A DNA stretch of 64,000 bases from Variovorax sp. UMC13 (GTDB lineage Bacteria; Pseudomonadota; Gammaproteobacteria; Burkholderiales; Burkholderiaceae_C), in NCBI RefSeq assembly GCF_014170375.1, contig NZ_LZZW01000037.1, forward strand, positions 1 to 64,000, in the 5' to 3' direction. The notes beneath the pieces were generated by a model. The model did not search any database. It was not told the DNA's origin and saw nothing but the letters and a program-made list of their open reading frames with translations. Of the stretch, positions 54,709 to 64,000 are shown piece after piece (position 1 is the stretch's first letter; the number at the start of each line of letters is the position of its first letter). The position numbers were made by a program, and so were the translations under genes.

Positions 54709-55722
54709 ATGAAGAAGATCCATGTCATCGCACGCGGCCTCGTGGCCCTGGGCTGCATCGCCTTCGCGCTGGCCGCCCAGGTGGCCCACGCCGCCGGCGA
54801 TCTGCCCGGCAAGGGCGTGACCGTGCTGCCGCTCAAGAGCTCGCTGGCCGAGGAGGCCTTCCAGACGCTGCTGGTGATGCGCGGCCTCGAGCGACTCGGC
54901 TACACCGTCGAGCCCATGAAAGACCTCGAGCCCGCCACCCAGCACCTGGCGATCGCCAACGGCGACGCCACCTTCATGACCAACCACTGGAGCCTGCTGC
55001 ACGCCGACTTCTACAAAAACAGCGGCGGCGACGCCAAGCTGTGGCGCAAGGGCGTGTATTCCGACGGCGCGGTGCAGGGCTACCTGATCGACCGCAAGAC
55101 CGCCGAGCAGTACCACATCACCAATATCGAGCAGCTGCGCGACCCGGCGATCGCCAAGCTGTTCGATGCCGACGGCGACGGCAAGGCCGACCTCACGGGC
55201 TGCAACCCCGGCTGGGGCTGCGAGCTGTCCATCGAGGGCCACCTGACGGCCTACGGCCTGCGCGACACCGTGACGCACAAGCAGGGCAGCTATGCCGCGC
55301 TGATGGCCGACACCATCGCGCGCTTCAAGCAGGACAAGCCGATCCTCTACTACACCTGGACGCCCTACTGGGTCAGCGCCGTGCTGCGCCCCGGCACCGA
55401 CGTGGTGTGGCTGCAGGTGCCCTCGACGCCGGTGCAGGACGGCGTCGCCGACACGCGGCTGCCCAACGGCAGGAACTACGGCTTCCTGGCCAACCAGGAA
55501 CGGATCGTCGCCAACAAGGCTTTCGCCGAGCAGAACCCGGCGGCCGCGAAGCTGTTCGAGCTGATGAAGCTGCCGATCGGCGACATCAACGCGCAGAACC
55601 TGCGCATGAGCCAGGGCGCCAACACGCAGCAGGACGTGGAGCGCCACACCGACGGCTGGATCCAGGCCCACCAGGCGCTGTTCGACGGCTGGATCGCCGA
55701 GGCCCGCGCCGCCGCGCCTTAG
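54709..55722 (+). CDS. proX: Glycine betaine/L-proline substrate-binding protein (ProX-like)
   Basis: The periplasmic binding protein of the system. The 337-residue protein has a signal peptide (MKKIHVIARGLVALGCIAFA, cut near AHA-AGDLPG) and the OpuAC-type fold. Aromatic residues likely to cage the quaternary amine are in FMTNHWSLLHADFY and ILYYTWTPYWV. Two cysteines in GCNPGWGCELS may form the ProX disulfide. The ATG at 54709 is used with GGAG upstream; an ATG at 54682 adds nine residues before the signal. Confidence 0.95.
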   Translation: MKKIHVIARGLVALGCIAFALAAQVAHAAGDLPGKGVTVLPLKSSLAEEAFQTLLVMRGLERLGYTVEPMKDLEPATQHLAIANGDATFMTNHWSLLHADFYKNSGGDAKLWRKGVYSDGAVQGYLIDRKTAEQYHITNIEQLRDPAIAKLFDADGDGKADLTGCNPGWGCELSIEGHLTAYGLRDTVTHKQGSYAALMADTIARFKQDKPILYYTWTPYWVSAVLRPGTDVVWLQVPSTPVQDGVADTRLPNGRNYGFLANQERIVANKAFAEQNPAAAKLFELMKLPIGDINAQNLRMSQGANTQQDVERHTDGWIQAHQALFDGWIAEARAAAP

Positions 55723-55725
55723 CCC

Positions 55726-56085
55726 TCAGCGCCGGTCGGCGCCCAGGGCGGCCACGCGCTGGCGCCAGGCCAGGCCGCCCGCCAGCAGCAGCACGAGGCC
55801 CAGGCCCAGCAGGAACATGCCCAGGGCGTTGCCGCCCACCTCGCTGTTGTTGCTGGCACTGATGGCGCGCGCGGCGGCGTTGGCATCGGTGGCCGTCATG
55901 GCGGTGGCGAAGGCCGATTCCTTGCAGCGCCCCAGCATCTCCGCGCCCTGGTCCTTCATGCGCTCCTGGCATTTCGCCACCGTGGCGGCATCGGCGCTCG
56001 GCGCACTCGCGCCGAAGCTCAGGAAGGCGCCCGCGATCATCAGGACCAGGCCGATACCGAGCAGGACCAGGGGATTCTTCTTCAT
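55726..56085 (-). CDS. Hypothetical membrane protein, 119 aa
   Basis: A 119-residue protein with a hydrophobic helix at each end: MKKNPLVLLGIGLVLMIAGA at the start and ALGMFLLGLGLVLLLAGGLA near the end. Between lies a soluble part with two cysteines (KCQERMKDQ, GRCKES) that could form a disulfide. The ATG at 56085 is used. Its stop lies three bases from the proX stop, convergent. I recognise no family. Confidence 0.65.
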   Translation of the reverse strand: MKKNPLVLLGIGLVLMIAGAFLSFGASAPSADAATVAKCQERMKDQGAEMLGRCKESAFATAMTATDANAAARAISASNNSEVGGNALGMFLLGLGLVLLLAGGLAWRQRVAALGADRR

Positions 56086-56252
56086 CGTTATTGTCTCCGG
56101 AGGGTTGGGTGCGCGCCCTGCCAGCCAGTGCGCGGGCCAGCATAGCAGCGGGTCGCGGCCCGGCCGGGCCTGCGCGCCGCGGCGCCGCCCCACAGCGCCA
56201 AGTCGCGCAGACGTCCTACACTCGGCCCCGAACACCCTGGAGGGTCGGTTGG

Positions 56253-57032
56253 ATGGCCAGTTCGGACATGGGCTTGATGAATGCGGTGATCGCGGCCTCG
56301 CGCGCGGCTTCGGACGCCGCGCGCTGGAGCGACATGCTCACGGCGCTGTGCCGGCGCTTCGACGCGACGGCCGCCTGCCTCCACACGCCCCGCAGCGCGA
56401 CGCCCGACCGCGCGTTGTTCGTCGACCACGGCCTTCCGACCCACACCGTGCCTGACTATGTCGAATACTGGTCGCCGCGCGATCCCTGGATGGCCGGTGC
56501 TCTGCAGAAGGACATCTGCGTGCGCACCGGCGAATGCGGCATCGGCCGCGAGCTGTGCGACTGGGACACGCTGTACACCCTCGACTACTTCCATGAATTC
56601 GCGGCGCCCACGGGCGTCAAGGGCCTGCTCGCGATGATCGTCGACGACGGTTCGCGCCCCGCGGCCGCGCCGTTCACCGTGATCGGCCTGTACCGCCGAC
56701 CGGGCCTCGAGGAATTCAGCCACCAGGACAAGCGCGTCTTCGAGTCGGTCCATGCGCCGCTGCAGCTCGCGCTGCACGCCCACTGGGCGCTCGGCCGCGG
56801 CCGGGACGCCGCCAGCTACGACACGCTCTACGGCCAGCGCAGCGCCGTGTCCTCGATCGAGATCGAGAAGCTCTCGTGCACCTACGACGGCGTCGCCGAA
56901 TCGCTGCAATACCGCTGGCGCACCAACAATGGCGTCGACTACGGCTACATCTATGCGCCGGGCCGGGGGTGGTGCAGGTGTTCACGTACAAGGGCGGGCG
57001 CTGAGCTCGCCCAGATGAGCATGGCGCTGTAG
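56253..57032 (+). pseudogene. LuxR-like sensor domain without DNA-binding domain; likely broken or fused gene
   Basis: The ATG at 56253 has GGAGGG eight bases upstream. Residues 5–190 (LMNAVIAASRAASDAARWSD to SVHAPLQLALHAHWAL) resemble the N-terminal sensor/autoinducer-type domain of LuxR-family regulators. No helix–turn–helix follows. Instead the frame goes into about 50 residues of unrelated sequence (SSIEIEKLSCTYDGVAESLQ, YRWRTNNGVDYGYIYAPGRG). At a run of five G (56965–56969) a one-base shift restores a sensible end, VVQVFTYKGGR, with a TGA at 57002–57004, whereas the actual frame ends in CRCSRTRAGAELAQMSMAL. This suggests a deletion fusion plus a frameshift. A functional short protein cannot be ruled out. 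Confidence 0.55.
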
Positions 57033-57035
57033 AAT
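57007..57035 (+). promoter_or_regulatory. Candidate promoter of a small RNA
   Basis: TAGAAT at 57030–57035 is a good −10; TCGCCC 17 bases upstream is a weak −35. It lies at the end of the LuxR-like frame and points towards a terminator 60 bases away. Confidence 0.45.
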
Positions 57036-57040
57036 CCGGA

Positions 57041-57114
57041 CACGACTCCTCCTTTGCGGCGTCATTCAGTTGGCTTCCGCTCAGGAAGAAAAGACCGCCC
57101 CAGGGCGGTTTTTT
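57041..57114 (+). ncRNA. Candidate C-rich small RNA
   Basis: From a −10 box at 57030–57035 to a terminator at 57093–57114 there are about 75 bases without a gene. The candidate RNA has CTCCTCC (57046–57052), an anti-Shine–Dalgarno-like C-rich motif near its 5' end, then ends in a stem plus U6, the layout of Hfq-dependent small RNAs. Further, GGAGGAG (57122–57128) just behind the terminator is complementary to the motif. Expression is inferred only. Confidence 0.4.
57093..57114 (+). terminator. Rho-independent terminator
   Basis: ACCGCC-ccag-GGCGGT followed by a T-run gives a compact stem. It ends either the LuxR-like transcript or the candidate small RNA, and lies 30 bases before the NYN gene start. 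Confidence 0.8.
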
Positions 57115-57143
57115 CATGTCCGGAGGAGTTGCAGGGAGCTCTT

Positions 57144-57854
57144 GTGGATGAAAAAAAGACGCGGAGAACGGCCGTCTATATCGACGGCTACAACCTTTAT
57201 TACGGTCGCCTGCGCGGCACGGCCTTCAAGTTGCTGGATCTGCCCCTGCTCTTCGATCGACTGCTGGCCATCCAGGACCCTTTGGCGACCCTCGTCGCCG
57301 TGAAGTTCTTCAGCGCGACGGCGCTCGGCAACTTCGCCAGCCATGGACAGCTCTCGGTCGAGTCCCAGGACAGCTATCACCGCGCGCTCGCCGCAAGGCA
57401 CCCCGATCGCTTCTCGATCAAGCTCGGGACCCACAGCATGGATCGCAACGGCTCGTGGATGCCGGCCTTTGTCGATGGCCAGCGTTTCGATCGAAAAGTC
57501 CAGACGCGCGTGTGGCGCATCGAAGAGAAGAAGACGGATGTCAACCTCGCGATGTCCATGTACCGGGACATCTGCAAAGGGCTCTATGGCCAGGTCGTGC
57601 TCTGCTCGAACGACAGCGACGCGGAGCCGGTGCTCGAAGCGTTGAGGGAAGACTTCCCTGAACTCGTGATCGGGATCGTCACGCCGGTCAAACCTCCCAC
57701 AGGCGAAGCCGCATCGCGCCGGCACAGTGCCTCCCTGGCACGACATGCCCATTGGACGCGCCGCTACATCCTTGACGAGGAACTGGCCGGAGCCCAACTG
57801 CCGCCCGTGGTCCCGACGAAGAAGAAGCCGATCCGCAAGCCAACGCATTGGTAG
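57144..57854 (+). CDS. NYN-domain (PIN-like) putative ribonuclease, LabA/DUF88 type
   Basis: A 236-residue protein starting at the GTG at 57144 with AGGGAG six bases upstream. The NYN fold acidic residues are visible: D14 in AVYIDGYNLYYG, D132 in EKKTDVNLAMSMY, and D157/D159 in LCSNDSDAEPV. These form a metal site for RNA cleavage in the family. The C-terminus is basic (TKKKPIRKPTHW). Codon use is less GC-biased than in the neighbours (for example ttt, tat, gat and aaa are more frequent), suggesting acquisition. It sits between the LuxR-like fragment and fumarase. Its target is unknown. Confidence 0.88.
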   Translation: MDEKKTRRTAVYIDGYNLYYGRLRGTAFKLLDLPLLFDRLLAIQDPLATLVAVKFFSATALGNFASHGQLSVESQDSYHRALAARHPDRFSIKLGTHSMDRNGSWMPAFVDGQRFDRKVQTRVWRIEEKKTDVNLAMSMYRDICKGLYGQVVLCSNDSDAEPVLEALREDFPELVIGIVTPVKPPTGEAASRRHSASLARHAHWTRRYILDEELAGAQLPPVVPTKKKPIRKPTHW

Positions 57855-57900
57855 CAGGCTCCCGCGGCCGTTCGAACCATGGCGGGGCCGACCGCTCGAG

Positions 57901-57929
57901 GTGCCTGCCGGAGAGCGTCGGGGGATAAT
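57901..57929 (+). promoter_or_regulatory. Candidate promoter of the class I fumarase gene
   Basis: GATAAT at 57924–57929 lies 31 bases before the ATG; GTGCCT 17 bases upstream is a weak −35. Confidence 0.4.
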
Positions 57930-57960
57930 GCGAGACCCCCGATTACAACGATTTCCCCAC

Positions 57961-59510
57961 ATGACGACCACGATCCAGCAGGCCGACCTGATCGAATCGA
58001 TCAGCGCCGCGCTGCAGTACATCAGCTACTACCACCCCGCCGACTACATCGCCCACCTGGCCAAGGCCTACGAGCGCGAGCAGAGCCCTGCCGCCAAGGA
58101 CGCCATCGCGCAGATCCTCACCAACAGCAAGATGAGCGCCACGGGCCACCGCCCGATCTGCCAGGACACCGGCATCGTCAACGTGTTCCTCAAGGTGGGC
58201 ATGGACGTGCGCTGGGGCGGCTTCACCGGCAGCCTGGACGACGCCATCAACGAAGGCGTGCGCCGCGGCTACAACCACCCCGACAACACGCTGCGCGCCT
58301 CGGTCGTGGCCGATCCGCAGTTCGACCGCAAGAACACCAAGGACAACACGCCCGCGGTGATCTTCACCGAGATCGTGCCGGGCGACACGCTCGAGGTCAC
58401 GGTCGCGGCCAAGGGCGGCGGCAGCGAGAACAAGAGCAAGCTGGCCATGCTCAACCCGGGCGACAACATCGTCGACTGGGTGCTCAAGACCGTGCCCACC
58501 ATGGGCGCCGGCTGGTGCCCGCCGGGCATGCTGGGCATCGGCATCGGCGGCACGGCCGAGAAGGCCGCGCTGATGGCCAAGGAAAGCCTGATGGACGACC
58601 TCGACATGCACGAACTCCAGGCCAAGAAGGCCTCGGGGGCCGAGCTGAGCAAGGTCGAGGCGCTGCGCATCGAGCTCTACGAGAAGGTCAACGCGCTGGG
58701 CATCGGCGCGCAGGGCCTGGGCGGCCTGGCGACCGTGCTCGACATCAAGATCAAGATGTACCCCACGCACGCGGCCAGCAAGCCGGTGGCGATGATCCCC
58801 AACTGCGCGGCCACCCGCCATGCGCACTTCGTGATGGACGGCAGCGGCGCGGTCTACCTCGACCCGCCCTCGCTGGACCTCTGGCCCGACGTCGACTGGA
58901 CGCCCGACTACAACAAGAGCAAGAAGGTCGACCTCGACACGCTCACGCCCGCCGAAGTGGCGAGCTGGAAGCCGGGCGACACGCTGCTGCTCAACGGCAA
59001 GATGCTGACCGGCCGCGACGCCGCCCACAAGCGCATCGCCGACATGCTGGCCAAGGGCGAGAAGCTGCCGGTGGACTTCACCAACCGCGTCATCTACTAC
59101 GTCGGCCCGGTCGATCCGGTGGAAGGCGAAGCGGTGGGCCCGGCCGGCCCGACCACCGCCACCCGCATGGACGGCTTCACCGAGATGATGCTGGCCCAGA
59201 CCGGCCTGATCGCGATGATCGGCAAGGCCGAGCGCGGCCCGACCGCCATCGAGGCGATCAAGAAGCACCAGAGCGCCTACCTGATGGCGGTCGGCGGTGC
59301 CGCCTACCTGGTGAGCAAGGCCATCAAGACCGCCAAGGTCGTCGGCTTCGCGGACCTGGGCATGGAAGCGATCTACGAGTTCGACGTGGTCGACATGCCC
59401 GTGACCGTGGCGGTCGACGCGGGCGGCACCAGCGTGCACATCACCGGCCCGGCCGAGTGGCAGAAGCGCATCGCCTCGGGCCAGCTCAAGACCATCACCC
59501 TGGAAGCGGC

Positions 59511-59514
<4 letters not shown>
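57961..59514 (+). CDS. fumA: Fumarate hydratase class I (iron–sulfur, oxygen-sensitive)
   Basis: A 517-residue [4Fe-4S] fumarase of the single-chain (alpha plus beta fused) FumA type. Cluster cysteines lie in RPICQDTG, in MGAGWCPPGMLGIGIGGT and in IPNCAATRHAHF. The C-terminal beta part has GPTTATRMDGF. The ATG at 57961 begins MTTTIQQADLIESISAALQY. It is a different fold from the class II enzyme FumC at 50.3–51.7 kb. Its stop overlaps the murI TTG start (TTGA), so the two are coupled. Confidence 0.96.
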
Positions 59515-60308
<794 letters not shown>

Positions 60309-60315
60309 GGCGGCC

Positions 60316-61092
60316 ATGCGACGCGTGCTGCGCCCCACCCTGCTCTCGCTCGGGCTGCTGGCTTTCGTGCCGCTCGGGCACGCCGCCTGCGAAAGCGGCC
60401 TGGCCGAGCGCATCCATGCACGGCTGCATCCCGAGCGCGCGCTCGACGAACGGCTGGCCGCCTGCAAGCCCTGGCCGGCCTTCCCCGGCCGCATCGTGAT
60501 CGTGCTGCCCATGCCGCGGCCCGCGAGCGATCCGTCGGCCACGAAGGTCTACGACCTCGAGGTGCTGCTGGTGCAGCGGCCCGACAACGGCAACACCGAA
60601 CGCGACACGCTGGTCAGCCGGCTGTTCCAGGCTGAGGCCATGGACGAGGACGGCGTCGCGATCCAGGAGATCAAGGTCGACACCGCGCGCTATGTGCTGG
60701 CCCCGGATGCGCGCGCCTTCGGCCTGCGCGTGCGCTACCGCGGCACCACCCATGCCGACGCCTTCGCCAGCGAGACGCTGCGCCTCTATGTGGCGCAGGG
60801 CGGCAAGCTGCGCGAAGTGCTGCAGGAGATCGAGCTCGACAGCGACAGCGGCGAATGGAATGCCGACTGCACGGGCCGCTTCCGCCAGCTGCGCACCATG
60901 CTGTCGACCCGGCCCGGCCGCAACGGCGCCTTCGCCGACCTGGTGCTCTCGCGCACGCGCACGCAAAGCCGTGCCCAGGTGCAGGACGACGGCAGCTGCG
61001 CGGAAAAAGCACAGCCGCCGCAGTACAGCACCGTGGTGCTGCGCTACGACGGCGAGCGCTTCAAGGTGCCCAAGAGCGTGCTGGCGCCTTAG
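60316..61092 (+). CDS. Hypothetical secreted protein, 258 aa
   Basis: A 258-residue protein with a clear signal peptide (MRRVLRPTLLSLGLLAFVPL, cut near GHA-ACESG). The mature part has cysteines near each end (ACESG, LAACKPWPAF, NADCTGRF, GSCAEKAQ) which may form two disulfides, and alternates beta-strand-like segments. The middle is rich in charged residues. I recognise no family. It probably shares a transcript with murI (7-base gap) and is convergent with the next gene. Confidence 0.7.
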   Translation: MRRVLRPTLLSLGLLAFVPLGHAACESGLAERIHARLHPERALDERLAACKPWPAFPGRIVIVLPMPRPASDPSATKVYDLEVLLVQRPDNGNTERDTLVSRLFQAEAMDEDGVAIQEIKVDTARYVLAPDARAFGLRVRYRGTTHADAFASETLRLYVAQGGKLREVLQEIELDSDSGEWNADCTGRFRQLRTMLSTRPGRNGAFADLVLSRTRTQSRAQVQDDGSCAEKAQPPQYSTVVLRYDGERFKVPKSVLAP

Positions 61093-61095
61093 GCC

Positions 61096-61113
61096 GCACC
61101 GCGCGGGCGGTGC
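61096..61113. terminator. Hairpin between convergent genes
   Basis: GCACCG-cgcggg-CGGTGC, a perfect 6-base stem in the 24-base gap between two convergent stops. There is no U-tract; its strength as a terminator is uncertain. Confidence 0.45.
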
Positions 61114-61116
61114 GCC

Positions 61117-61755
61117 TCAGTGCAGATGGCGCGGGCGGCGGCCGCCGCCATGGCCGCCGGCACCGGGGCCGCCCGGGCCGCCGCTGCCACGCGGGCGCTT
61201 GCCCAGTTCGAGCGAATTGACCAGCGCATCGAAGCGGTCGCCGAAGAGCTTGTCGATCTCGGCCACCACGCCGCCGAGCTCGGCGCCGTCGAAGTGGCGC
61301 TCCATCAGGTGCACCACGTCCTCGACCAGCAGGTCGCGCTGGACCTGCATGATGGCGGCCGGGTTCGGGCCCACGAAGAGCATCAGGAAGTCGTCGCGCG
61401 ACTCTTCTTCCGGATCGCCCTCTTCCTCGTCGAAGTCGGTGTCGTAGAAGGTGATCTCGATCGCCGCGCCCTGCTCCGCGAGCTCGTTGAGCGCCATGCA
61501 CATCTCGTCGAGTTCCTGGCGGAAGTCCTCGTCGCCGGGCACGGTCCAGCACATCTGGAGCATGTGGTCCTTCTGCTCGAAGCGGATGCCGAGTTCTTCC
61601 TCGTAGGCGCTGGTGGCGCCGTCGGCCAGCGAGCGGGCGCCGGCGTACTTCCACAGGGGCTTGAGCGCCTCCTGGATCTGGGCGAAGGTCACGTCGGCGC
61701 GCAGCGGCACGTCGCCATGCACGTGGATCTCGAACGGAGCGTTGTAGCGAGGCAT
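61117..61755 (-). CDS. Conserved hypothetical protein with Gly/Arg/His-rich tail (DUF6806-like)
   Basis: A 212-residue acidic protein (MPRYNAPFEIHVHGDVPLRA) with no membrane segment. A compact part to about residue 175 holds an acidic stretch (DTDFDEEEGDPEEESRDD). The last 35 residues form a Gly/Arg/His-rich tail (GSGGPGGPGAGGHGGGRRPR). I think it belongs to a Comamonadaceae family (possibly DUF6806) but am not certain. The function is unknown. It lies just before the tRNA cluster on the same strand. Confidence 0.75.
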   Translation of the reverse strand: MPRYNAPFEIHVHGDVPLRADVTFAQIQEALKPLWKYAGARSLADGATSAYEEELGIRFEQKDHMLQMCWTVPGDEDFRQELDEMCMALNELAEQGAAIEITFYDTDFDEEEGDPEEESRDDFLMLFVGPNPAAIMQVQRDLLVEDVVHLMERHFDGAELGGVVAEIDKLFGDRFDALVNSLELGKRPRGSGGPGGPGAGGHGGGRRPRHLH

Positions 61756-61776
61756 GTCTAGCTCCCTTGTAGTTGA

Positions 61777-61865
61777 TGGTGCCCGGAACGGGAATCGAAC
61801 CCGTATGCCCGTCTAAAGGCGGCGGATTTTAAGTCCGATGTGTCTACCAATTTCACCATCCGGGC
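61777..61865 (-). tRNA. tRNA-Leu (UAA anticodon)
   Basis: The minus-strand sequence folds as a long-variable-arm tRNA: acceptor 5' end GCCCGGA, D-loop with GGTAGACA, anticodon TAA in ACTTAAAATC, a long variable arm, T-loop GGTTCGATTCC, and an encoded CCA at 61777–61779. Total 89 bases with CCA. Confidence 0.95.
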
Positions 61866-61902
61866 CGGGTATCTGAGGACGAAGATAACCCAAAACAAAA
61901 CA

Positions 61903-61928
61903 GCCCCGACAACGAATGTTGGCGGGGC
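61903..61928 (-). terminator. Terminator between tRNA-Cys and tRNA-Leu
   Basis: On the minus strand GCCCCG-c-CAAC-attc-GTTG-t-CGGGGC is followed by TGTTTTGTTTT. It splits the two tRNA genes into separate units or acts as an attenuating hairpin. Confidence 0.7.
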
Positions 61929-61939
61929 TTGCTTTTCAG

Positions 61940-62013
61940 TGGAGGCGCGACCCGGAGTCGAACCGGGCTAGACGGATTTGCAATCCGTTGCATAACCGCT
62001 TTGCTATCGCGCC
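61940..62013 (-). tRNA. tRNA-Cys (GCA anticodon)
   Basis: The minus-strand sequence has acceptor 5' end GGCGCGA, anticodon GCA in ATTGCAAAT, T-loop GGTTCGACTCC, discriminator U as in all tRNA-Cys, and an encoded CCA. Length 74. Confidence 0.95.
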
Positions 62014-62065
62014 ACGCTTGTTTGAAACGACTCGGCCTGTGACTTCGTCGCTGCTTTCTCCTGCG

Positions 62066-62096
62066 TAAAAAAGGGAAGCCTGGGCTTCCCTTTTTC
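62066..62096. terminator. Bidirectional terminator between tRNA-Gly and tRNA-Cys
   Basis: GGGAAGC-ctgg-GCTTCCC with A6 before and T5 after. It can stop reading in both directions and separates tRNA-Gly from tRNA-Cys. Confidence 0.85.
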
Positions 62097-62101
62097 AAAA
62101 C

Positions 62102-62177
62102 TGGAGCGGGATAAGAGACTCGAACTCTCGACCTCAACCTTGGCAAGGTTGCGCTCTACCAACTGAGCTAATCCCGC
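62102..62177 (-). tRNA. tRNA-Gly (GCC anticodon)
   Basis: The minus-strand sequence has acceptor 5' end GCGGGAT, D-loop AGCTCAGTTGGTAGAGC, anticodon GCC in TTGCCAAGG, T-loop GTTCGAACTC and an encoded CCA. Length 76. It lies 58 bases behind the lon stop. Confidence 0.95.
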
Positions 62178-62235
62178 GTTTCGAGCCTCGAATTATATGC
62201 CACTTTTTCGAGGTTTCGAGGCAGCGCGCAAATTT

Positions 62236-64000
<1,765 letters not shown>

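Overview
The window is a GC-rich bacterial chromosome segment (well over 60 % G+C) whose gene content and order fit a member of the Burkholderiales, most likely family Comamonadaceae, close to Variovorax. The grounds are the long minus-strand run ndk–rlmN–pilW–rodZ–ispG–hisS–yfgM-like–bamB–der–hfq–hflX–hflK–hflC–DUF2065–hisZ–purA–phosphoribosyltransferase, the dapA–bamC pair, the tRNA-Gly/Cys/Leu cluster behind lon, and typical small proteins such as the Trp-rich membrane protein. The assignment is by pattern, not by a database search. I see no rRNA, prophage, insertion sequence or CRISPR array; this is mostly core chromosome.

Layout. 1–9.4 kb: an OpgC-like membrane protein (cut by the window edge), two small proteins, then parE–lytic transglycosylase–parC on the minus strand, and a LysR regulator divergent from an MFS exporter. 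9.5–14.5 kb, plus strand: a second MFS transporter, a 46-residue membrane peptide, a SAM methyltransferase that appears to start at CTG, dapA, bamC and a metallo-beta-lactamase-fold hydrolase. 14.5–19.8 kb: rlmB, a membrane protein and an ABC ATPase on the minus strand, divergent from a TesA-like esterase; then a Lys-rich small protein, metC and a VOC protein. 19.8–39.3 kb: the minus-strand housekeeping run (purine and histidine synthesis, HflKC/HflX/Hfq, Der, BamB, tRNA-His charging, isoprenoids, cell shape, type IV pili, 23S/tRNA methylation, Ndk, RluB, ScpB). It is split by at least one terminator, between rluB and ndk. 39.4–47.8 kb: divergent rluD/bamD, a DinG-type helicase with a YdcH-like partner, a PP2C phosphatase, a small cytochrome c, a LapA-like protein and acs. 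47.9–51.7 kb: a YqhA-family protein, a LysR/NAD(P)-binding pair and fumC.

51.7–64 kb is the more accessory part. A proVWX betaine/proline-type ABC operon is preceded by about 370 nt of untranslated leader with a palindrome over the promoter and three strong hairpins. It is followed by a LuxR-like protein without its DNA-binding domain, a candidate C-rich small RNA with its own promoter and terminator, and a NYN-domain protein. Then come class I fumarase, murI, a secreted protein, a Gly-rich-tailed protein, three tRNAs separated by terminators, and lon (N-terminus outside the window).

The most interesting structural signals are: (i) a dispersed extragenic palindrome found three times, each directly behind a stop codon in the same orientation, with outer stem bases that change but stay complementary; (ii) the candidate small RNA near 57.04–57.11 kb; (iii) the proVWX leader and operator; (iv) the broken or fused LuxR-like gene; (v) a CTG start overlapping an upstream stop codon.
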